NCBI GenBank assembly: GCA_002403375.1
Contig: DHHQ01000013.1
Coordinates: forward strand, 19,659 to 83,658
DNA from: Thiobacillus denitrificans
GTDB taxonomy: Bacteria > Pseudomonadota > Gammaproteobacteria > Burkholderiales > Thiobacillaceae
Reading direction: 5' to 3'
Length of the DNA: 64,000 nucleotides
Shown here: in pieces, positions 58,161 through 64,000 of the stretch
Layout of the letters: each line of letters opens with the position of its first letter
Position numbering within the stretch: the stretch's first letter is position 1
Notes under the pieces: model-generated
Database searches by the model: none
What the model saw: only the letters and a program-made list of their open reading frames with translations
Told to the model about the DNA's origin: nothing
Translations under genes and position numbers: made by a program

Positions 58161-58271
58161 GGGGGCGCCAGAAATGCAGGCGTCGCTGTTTGCCGGAAGC
58201 GCCGCCGAGCGTCATGCCGGCCCGCCGCCCGCGCGGATCGTCTCCTGGAGCCTGACGGTGCGGTGCAAAGA

Positions 58272-58295
58272 AACACCCCGCCGAAGCGGGGTGTT
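58272..58295 (-). terminator. hairpin terminator after the VWA lipoprotein gene
   Basis: AACACCCCGC, tetraloop, GCGGGGTGTT, a perfect 10-bp stem 26 bases past the stop. On the minus strand it is followed by TCTTTGC, so the T-run is weak. It may still terminate. Confidence 0.65.
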
Positions 58296-58321
58296 GCGAG
58301 CCGGGGCGCCAGGGTCACTCG

Positions 58322-59743
58322 TCAGGGGATGCCGACGATGAAGGGAACCTCGAATGTGCCGGTGTCGGTGGTCACCTCCACGCGGCCGAGCAGCGCGTTT
58401 CCGGACAGAAAGACGTCTGGCGATGTTGCTTGGACTGTCCATGTGAGCCGGTAGGTCGGCAGGCTCAGGCTCAGGAGCTCGCCGACGCTGCCGTAGAGCG
58501 GGATCAGCTGCTCCGCGTTTTCCGCGAAGAGGAAGGCGCCACCGGTCCCGTTGGCGAGTTCGCCGAGCGCCTCGAAGTTCACGCTGTTGGTGAGGCCGAT
58601 CGTGAAGACGCGCACGCCGGCCGCTTTGGCGGCCTCGATCGAATCCTGGCGGAGGGTGCGGCAATTGCTCGGGGTGGCGCAATCGGTGGCGTCGCCGTCG
58701 GTGAAGATGACCACCGCTTTCGCGATTCCGGCCGGCAGTGAAGGATCCGTGAAATCCTGGTTCTGCAAAAGCGCATCGAGCGCTGAATAGAGCGGCGTGT
58801 TGCCGCCCACCAGCCCTGCGAGCGAGTCCAGGGTCGAGAAGTACGAGGGTGCCGTTGTTGCGCCCCTGAACGACGGGTACACCGTCAGCGGCTTGTCGGC
58901 GATTTTCGCCGCGTTGCCGCTTGCGAACGCGGAAAGCAGGACCCGGTCGTCCGCCCCGAGCCCCTTGAGGAAGGCTTTTGCGGAATACAGCCGCGCGCCG
59001 GTGGGGTCGGAAGTGTAGATGCTGTTGCTCTGGTCCAGCATCAGGGCAGCGGCGTACGGCTGGTCCGCATCGCCGTCGATAGCAACCAGATTTTCGGGGG
59101 ATCCGGTCACCGGGGTGTAAGCCGCGTCGAAACTGGCGGCCGACCCGCGCACGCAGTCGACCCTGTCGTTGCCATCGTCCGGCGCGCAGGGGCGGAGGAT
59201 GAAGTTCGCCTCAGTCAGGCCCGTGATTGGCTGGGAATTGCCGTCGACGACCACCAGTTCGATCTCGAAGGTCATGCTCTGGGCGGTGTGGACGACAGGT
59301 GGGGCGCCCCGCGAGGTCAGCGAGCCGCCCGCCGGAGCCGTCGCGCGATCGAGCGTGACCGGGAGTTCGGTGACCTGACTGGCCGTGACCGTGGCCGCAA
59401 CCGTTCGGGAGACGAAGGTCTGCCGGGATACGGTCACGCTGGCACTGCCGAAGGCGTGGCGAAAGGGCAGCAGTGCGACGCCCTGCGCATCGGTGGTCGC
59501 CGTCGTGCCCGAGGTGCCATCTGTCGCCTCCACCGTGGCGCCCGCGACCACCGCCCCGAAGGTGTCGCTGACCGTGACCCTGAGAACTCCGAGCGGTTCC
59601 GGAGCGGCGGTGTCGCCGCCGCCGCCTCCGCCGCCGCAGGACACGAGCCCGAGGCAAAGGGCGCCGATGGCCAGCAATCGGGACCAGCGGCGTGGCTGTG
59701 CGCCGTCCGGTCTCGCCTCGTCGATTCGGTTCGTGGTGTTCAT
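58322..59743 (-). CDS. VWA-domain lipoprotein
   Basis: 473 residues. A signal peptide with lipobox LVSC is followed by a run of seven Gly and then a carboxypeptidase-regulatory-like beta-sandwich (LRVTVSDTFGAVVAGATVEA). The VWA domain comes next: MIDAS DQSNS in MLDQSNSIYTSDP and FTDGDATDC later. A C-terminal beta-rich domain closes the protein. It is probably surface or periplasmic and binds a protein or metal partner. Basic N-terminus precedes the hydrophobic stretch by 30 residues, longer than normal. AAAGG lies before ATG 59743; a GTG 24 bases upstream is possible. Confidence 0.78.
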   Translation of the reverse strand: MNTTNRIDEARPDGAQPRRWSRLLAIGALCLGLVSCGGGGGGGDTAAPEPLGVLRVTVSDTFGAVVAGATVEATDGTSGTTATTDAQGVALLPFRHAFGSASVTVSRQTFVSRTVAATVTASQVTELPVTLDRATAPAGGSLTSRGAPPVVHTAQSMTFEIELVVVDGNSQPITGLTEANFILRPCAPDDGNDRVDCVRGSAASFDAAYTPVTGSPENLVAIDGDADQPYAAALMLDQSNSIYTSDPTGARLYSAKAFLKGLGADDRVLLSAFASGNAAKIADKPLTVYPSFRGATTAPSYFSTLDSLAGLVGGNTPLYSALDALLQNQDFTDPSLPAGIAKAVVIFTDGDATDCATPSNCRTLRQDSIEAAKAAGVRVFTIGLTNSVNFEALGELANGTGGAFLFAENAEQLIPLYGSVGELLSLSLPTYRLTWTVQATSPDVFLSGNALLGRVEVTTDTGTFEVPFIVGIP

Positions 59744-60067
59744 TCGCCGGCCTTTCGTGTTGGGCACGCAACCAGGGATGCAAATTCAGTGCCGCGCCGG
59801 CGAAACGCCTGTGGCTGACGTCGGCCGCCGATGCGGGTGCCCGCGCCTGCGCGGGAAAGCCCCTCGGCCAACGACCGACCCTGAGGTGTCCGCAACAGGG
59901 ATGGGCCACTCGGCGGGCCCTTGCGTCCCCGCGGAAATGGGGCGATGCCCCGGGGGAGTGGCGAGCGATGGACGAATCTGTCGAGAACCCGACGGTCCGG
60001 GTCTCCCGCTCGTCGACGCCGGACCCCGGACAAATCGATGCTCCGGCCCGTCGCGCATCCCGTGTTT
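59744..60067. other. non-coding divergent gap
   Basis: About 320 bases between the VWA lipoprotein and the tamA promoter. I see no convincing gene; short open frames here lack ribosome-binding sites and family character. No clear promoter for the VWA gene was found. Confidence 0.6.
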
Positions 60068-60096
60068 TTGCCCGATTCCGGCGCACCCCCTAGAAT
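60068..60096 (+). promoter_or_regulatory. promoter of tamA-tamB
   Basis: TTGCCC (60068-60073), 17-base spacer, TAGAAT (60091-60096). A good sigma-70 promoter. It starts transcription about 25 bases before the TTG start codon of tamA. Confidence 0.65.
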
Positions 60097-60127
60097 GGGC
60101 TGACACCTTCTTTCTCCGGGTTTTCCC

Positions 60128-61861
60128 TTGCCTGCTCGCCTTTTCCAAGCCCTGCTGCTGTCTGCCGCGCTGTGCGTGTCGCAGGCGCACGCGCTGACGG
60201 TGGAGGTCGACGCGCCGGACGAGCTCGAGGCGCTGCTCATGCAGCATCTGGAAACCGCGCGCGCCGCGCGGCTGGAAGAGCCGCTCGACGAGGCGGAACT
60301 CGCGCGGCTGCGCGAGCTGAGCGACGCGACCGCGCGCGAACTGCTGGCGACCGAGGGCTATTTCTCGCCGCAGGTCGAGAGCAGCCTGACGCGCGCCGAC
60401 GACGACTGGCGCATCCGCTATGCCGTTTCGCCCGGCCCGCGCACCCGCGTGAGGAGCGTGGCGATCCGCTTCGAGGGGGCGCTCGCCGAAGCCGATCAGC
60501 CGCAGCTGCGTGCGCGCATCGAACGCGGTTTCGCGCTGCAGCCGGAGATGCCGTTTCGCCAGGCCGACTGGACCGCCGCCAAGGCCGCGCTGCTGCGCCC
60601 GCTGCTGGCGAGCCGCTATCCGGCTGCGCGGATCGCGTCGAGCGAGGCGCGCGTCGACCCGGCGGCGCAGGCCGCCGACCTGACGCTGACGGTCGACAGC
60701 GGGCCGGTGTTCTATTACGGGCAGCTGGTCATCAGCGGCACCGAGCGCTATCCCGAGACGGTCGTTCGCCACCTCAATCCGGCGAAGCCCGGCAAGCCGG
60801 TCCGGCAGCAGGACCTGCTCGACTACCAGGCGGCGCTGGAAACCAGCGGCTATTACGCGCAGGCCATGGTGCGCATCGATCCCGATCCCGCACTGGCGGC
60901 GGCGGTGCCGGTCCAGGTCGAGGTGGTGGAGCGGCCGGAAAAGCTGTTCAGCGTGGGCGTCGGCTACAGCACCGACACCGGCGCGCGGGTCCTGGCGTCG
61001 TGGGTCCACCGCGACATCTTCGACCGGGGGCTGCGGCTCAAGCTCGACGCAAAAGTCGAGACCGCCCGCCAGAACGGTGGGGCCGAGCTCGCCTGGCCGC
61101 GCAATGCCGGCGGCTACGAAAACAGCGTGGGCGTACTGCGCAAGGAGGAAGACATCGAGGGGCAGGAAACCAACTCCACGGTGCTGGCGGCCAAGCGCAC
61201 CCGCCTGCGCGGACAGATCGAATCGACGCTGTCGCTGCAGTACCAGACCGAGGAACTGGAAGTCGGCGACGTGGTGGACGCGCGCAACCAGGCGCTCACC
61301 GCCAACTATGCGTGGACGAAGCGCACGGTCGGCCGCGTGTTCTACCCGCGGCGCGGCTACGCGCTCACCCTGCAGGGTGGCGGTGCCTACGAGGGGCTGC
61401 TGTCGGACACCTCGTTCGTCCGCCTGTACGGCCGCCACACCCAGTATTTCCGGGCGGGCGAGCGGGGACGCCTGATCCTGCGCGGCGAATTCGGCAGCGT
61501 GCTGGCGGACACGCGCGACGGCATCCCCACCGACTTCCTGTTCCGCGCCGGCGGCGACAACTCGGTGCGCGGCTACGCCTACCAGAGCCTCGGCCGCACG
61601 CTCGAAGGCGGTGTCGCGTCGGTGCGCTACCTCGCAACCGGCAGCGCCGAGTACAACTATTTCTTCGACAACAAGTGGGGCATGGCGGTGTTCGTCGACG
61701 CCGGCGACGCCGCCGACAGCCCCGCCGCGCTGTCGCCGGTGTATGGCGTCGGCGTCGGCGCACGCTACCGCTCGCCGGTCGGGCCGATCAACCTCGATGT
61801 CGCGTACGGCGAGGCGACCGAGGAGTTCCGCCTGCATTTCTCGCTCGGGGTGACATTTTGA
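60128..61861 (+). CDS. tamA: TamA outer-membrane translocation/assembly protein
   Basis: 577 residues. The start is TTG (no ATG precedes the signal peptide LFQALLLSAALCVSQAHA). Three POTRA domains are followed by an Omp85-type barrel; the VRGY form of the conserved VRGF barrel motif appears in GGDNSVRGYAYQSLG. It works with TamB to insert some outer-membrane proteins and to move lipids. Its stop overlaps the tamB start. Confidence 0.92.
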   Translation: MPARLFQALLLSAALCVSQAHALTVEVDAPDELEALLMQHLETARAARLEEPLDEAELARLRELSDATARELLATEGYFSPQVESSLTRADDDWRIRYAVSPGPRTRVRSVAIRFEGALAEADQPQLRARIERGFALQPEMPFRQADWTAAKAALLRPLLASRYPAARIASSEARVDPAAQAADLTLTVDSGPVFYYGQLVISGTERYPETVVRHLNPAKPGKPVRQQDLLDYQAALETSGYYAQAMVRIDPDPALAAAVPVQVEVVERPEKLFSVGVGYSTDTGARVLASWVHRDIFDRGLRLKLDAKVETARQNGGAELAWPRNAGGYENSVGVLRKEEDIEGQETNSTVLAAKRTRLRGQIESTLSLQYQTEELEVGDVVDARNQALTANYAWTKRTVGRVFYPRRGYALTLQGGGAYEGLLSDTSFVRLYGRHTQYFRAGERGRLILRGEFGSVLADTRDGIPTDFLFRAGGDNSVRGYAYQSLGRTLEGGVASVRYLATGSAEYNYFFDNKWGMAVFVDAGDAADSPAALSPVYGVGVGARYRSPVGPINLDVAYGEATEEFRLHFSLGVTF

Positions 61862-64000
61862 GGCGCGTGGCCTGGGGCTTCGGCGCCCTGCTCGCCGTGC
61901 TGGCGGCGCTCGCCGCGGCCGCCTACTTCGTGCTGGCGACGCCCGGCGGCTTCCGCTGGCTGGCCGAGACGGCGAGCGAACTCGGCGGCGAGCGCCTGAA
62001 GGTCGAGGGGGTCGAAGGCCATCTCGGCACGTCGCTCGCGGTGCGCAGGCTCACCATCGCGACCGCGACCCAACGCATCGAGATCGAGGCGCTGCGCTTC
62101 GAATGGCGGCCGCGCGCGCTGTGGCAGCGCCGGCTCGAGGTCGACCTCCTCGCCGCGCAGACGTTGCGGGTCATCACCCTGAAGGAGGAGCCCTCGCCGC
62201 CGGCCGTGCTGCCCGACAGCCTGCGGCTGCCGCTCGACCTGCAGGTCCACGTGTTCGACCTTGCGCAGCTGGAGATCGGCCAGGCGGACAAGCCACTGGT
62301 GTTCCGCAAGCTCAAGGGCCGCCTCGACGGCACCGGCGCGCATTACCGGCTGACCGGAATCGCGCTGCAGTCGCCCTGGGCCGATCTCGGCGGCGCGCTC
62401 GAGCTCGGCAAGGACGCGCCGTTCGCGCTCGCGGGGCGCCTCGACGCCCAGCGCAGCGACCCGCTGCCGGTGCATGCCGCGCTGCGGCTGTCGGGCACGC
62501 TGGAGGCGCTGGGGTTCGAGCTCGACGCCGACGCCGAGGCGATGCGCCTGTTCGCCCGCGGCGAAGCGGCGCCGTTCGCGAGAATCCGCCTGCCGCGGCT
62601 GCTGGTCGCCGGCGAGGGCGTCGACCCGCGCGTGTTCGCCGCCGGCGCGCCGGCGGCCGACTTCGCCTTCTCCGGCGTGTTCGAAGGGCAGCCCGGCGAA
62701 CGCCTGCTCGGCACCTTCAGCCTCACCAACCGGCTGCCCGGCCGGCTCGACCAGCAGCGCCTGCCGCTCGCCAACCTGACCGGCGCGGTCGCCGGCGACG
62801 TGACGAGCGCCGACTTCAGCGCGCTGGCGATCGACCTCGGCGCGGGCGGCCAGCTCGAGGGGGACGGCCAGTGGCGCGACGGCCGCTTCAGCCTCGCGCT
62901 CGCCAGCCCGAACCTGGACCTCGCCGGCCTGCATCGCGACCTCTACGCCACCCGCCTGCGAACCACCCTGCGCCTGGCGGGCGACGCGGCGCGTCAGACC
63001 CTGAGCGCCGAGGTCGCCGAAAGCTGGGGGCAGGGTCGCTTCACGCTCTCCCATGCCGACGCCGCGCTGCGGCTGGAGGCGGCCGATTTCGCCGGCCAGG
63101 CCGGCCGGCTGACCGCGAGCGGCGTCCTGCACCTCGACGCCGGGCGCGCGTTTTCCGCCGCGTTCGACGCCGCGCAGATCAACCCCGCACGTTTCGGCGA
63201 GTTCCCGGCCGGCCGGCTGAACGCGCGCGGCGAAGTGAAGGGTGCGCTGGCGCCCGAGCTGCAGCTGCAGGCGCAGTTCACGCTGCCGCCCGGCACGCTC
63301 GAGGGCCGGCCCGTGAAGGGGCAGGGTCGGCTGCGCTACGAAAAGCGGCATCTCGCCGACGCCGACGTCGACGTCGACCTCGCCGGCAACCGGGCGCGGG
63401 TGAAGGGCGCCTACGGCCGCGTCGGCGATCGCCTGACCTGGGACGTCGACGCACCGGCGCTGGCCCACCTCAACCTGGGGCTGGCCGGCAGCCTCAAGAG
63501 CCGCGGCAGCGCGAGCGGCGAACCGGCCCGGCCACAGCTCGCGGGCACCCTTGCCGCCAGTGGGCTGCGGCTGCGCGACGCGTTCGCCGCCGACGCGCTG
63601 AACCTGCAGCTCGAGCTGCAGGCGGCCGCGGACGGCGCCTTCAACGGCGAACTCGATGCGCGCGGCGTCACGCTGGCCGGGCAGCGCCTGAACCTCGTGC
63701 ACGCCACCGCGCAGGGACGGCGTGACGCGCATACCCTGACACTCGATGCGCGCCTGCCCGACTGGCGGCTGAGCGCGGCAGCGGCCGGCGGGCTGGACGC
63801 GCGCCAGGTCTGGCGCGGCCAGCTCAGCCGGGCCGACGCGCAGGGACCCTGGCCGATGGCCTTGACCGCGCCGGCAACGCTCTTGCTGTCGCGCGAGGCG
63901 CAGCAGGTCGACGACCTGCGGCTGACGCTCGCCGGCGGCCGGGTGACGCTCGACCACTTCAGCCGCCAGGGCACGCAACTGGCGTCGCGCGGCGCCCTCG
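61858..64000 (+). CDS. tamB: TamB translocation/assembly protein (3' part missing)
   Basis: An open frame of 714 codons without a stop, cut by the right edge of the window. TTG start in TTGA overlapping the tamA stop. The N-terminal signal anchor (RRVAWGFGALLAVLAALAAA) is followed by long beta-rich sequence of the AsmA/TamB type with repeated amphipathic strands, expected to form a hydrophobic groove across the periplasm. Full TamB proteins have about 1,200 residues or more. The conserved DUF490 C-terminus is not in the window. Confidence 0.9.
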   Translation, partial: MRRVAWGFGALLAVLAALAAAAYFVLATPGGFRWLAETASELGGERLKVEGVEGHLGTSLAVRRLTIATATQRIEIEALRFEWRPRALWQRRLEVDLLAAQTLRVITLKEEPSPPAVLPDSLRLPLDLQVHVFDLAQLEIGQADKPLVFRKLKGRLDGTGAHYRLTGIALQSPWADLGGALELGKDAPFALAGRLDAQRSDPLPVHAALRLSGTLEALGFELDADAEAMRLFARGEAAPFARIRLPRLLVAGEGVDPRVFAAGAPAADFAFSGVFEGQPGERLLGTFSLTNRLPGRLDQQRLPLANLTGAVAGDVTSADFSALAIDLGAGGQLEGDGQWRDGRFSLALASPNLDLAGLHRDLYATRLRTTLRLAGDAARQTLSAEVAESWGQGRFTLSHADAALRLEAADFAGQAGRLTASGVLHLDAGRAFSAAFDAAQINPARFGEFPAGRLNARGEVKGALAPELQLQAQFTLPPGTLEGRPVKGQGRLRYEKRHLADADVDVDLAGNRARVKGAYGRVGDRLTWDVDAPALAHLNLGLAGSLKSRGSASGEPARPQLAGTLAASGLRLRDAFAADALNLQLELQAAADGAFNGELDARGVTLAGQRLNLVHATAQGRRDAHTLTLDARLPDWRLSAAAAGGLDARQVWRGQLSRADAQGPWPMALTAPATLLLSREAQQVDDLRLTLAGGRVTLDHFSRQGTQLASRGAL

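Noticed and set aside
59921..60103. 60-codon open frame in the gap before tamA
   Set aside because: It has no ribosome-binding site, overlaps the tamA promoter and has composition of GC-rich noise.

Overview
The window is one continuous stretch of high-GC chromosome from a Gram-negative bacterium, most likely a betaproteobacterium. Support comes from the outer-membrane genes (bamA, bamD, skp, lpxD, lpxA, lpxB, tamA, tamB), the order frr-uppS-cdsA-dxr-rseP-bamA, the strong G/C third-position bias and the frequent ATGA start/stop overlaps. A finer placement (Rhodocyclales or Nitrosomonadales, Thiobacillus-like) is only an impression. I see no phage, plasmid, insertion sequence, CRISPR array or rRNA. 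This is core genome with a few accessory clusters.

Layout. 1-6.4 kb: the 5' end of a tRNA-Ser, a PilZ-like protein, a zinc-ribbon Nudix hydrolase, then a MoxR ATPase / metallopeptidase-VWA / Hsp33 operon and two small exported proteins. 6.4-16.6 kb, mostly minus strand: aminotransferase, mtfA, rmuC, typA, a membrane-anchored unknown, truncated haemoglobin, purT, phospholipase-D lipoprotein, ampD. 16.7-19.7 kb, plus strand: purine salvage (hpt-like and methylthioinosine phosphorylase), rsuA, def and two tiny overlapping ORFs. 19.8-23.6 kb, minus strand: glnD, map and a small exported protein. 23.8-25.9 kb: an OmpR/EnvZ pair.

25.9-40.7 kb is the large envelope/translation operon rpsB-tsf-pyrH-frr-uppS-cdsA-dxr-rseP-bamA-skp-lpxD-fabZ-lpxA-lpxB-rnhB. 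It is interrupted between dxr and rseP by a palindromic repeat-like element that also carries an open frame joined to both neighbours. The operon links ribosome supply (S2, EF-Ts, Frr) to undecaprenyl phosphate, CDP-diacylglycerol, isoprenoid precursors, outer-membrane protein assembly and lipid A.

40.7-47 kb: a thioredoxin-like protein and a CaCA exchanger with overlapping divergent start codons, then a minus-strand three-gene operon: FemAB-like GNAT, a fatty-acid hydroxylase fused to a GH3 acyl-adenylating enzyme, and an enolase-superfamily epimerase. I find this the best candidate in the window for an undescribed pathway, possibly making a hydroxy-acyl amino acid or peptide conjugate. 47-51 kb: sucCD, then nadE overlapping glnB. 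51-55.5 kb: bamD, rluD, pgeF, a single-domain globin, a GNAT and nadC. 55.5-59.7 kb: clpB with a sigma-32-like promoter and a perfect inverted repeat, and a VWA lipoprotein. 60-64 kb: tamA and the first part of tamB, cut by the window edge.

Predicted promoters repeatedly use the -10 sequence TAGAAT or TACAAT, sometimes with an extended TGC. All functions are read from sequence motifs; no database search was possible.
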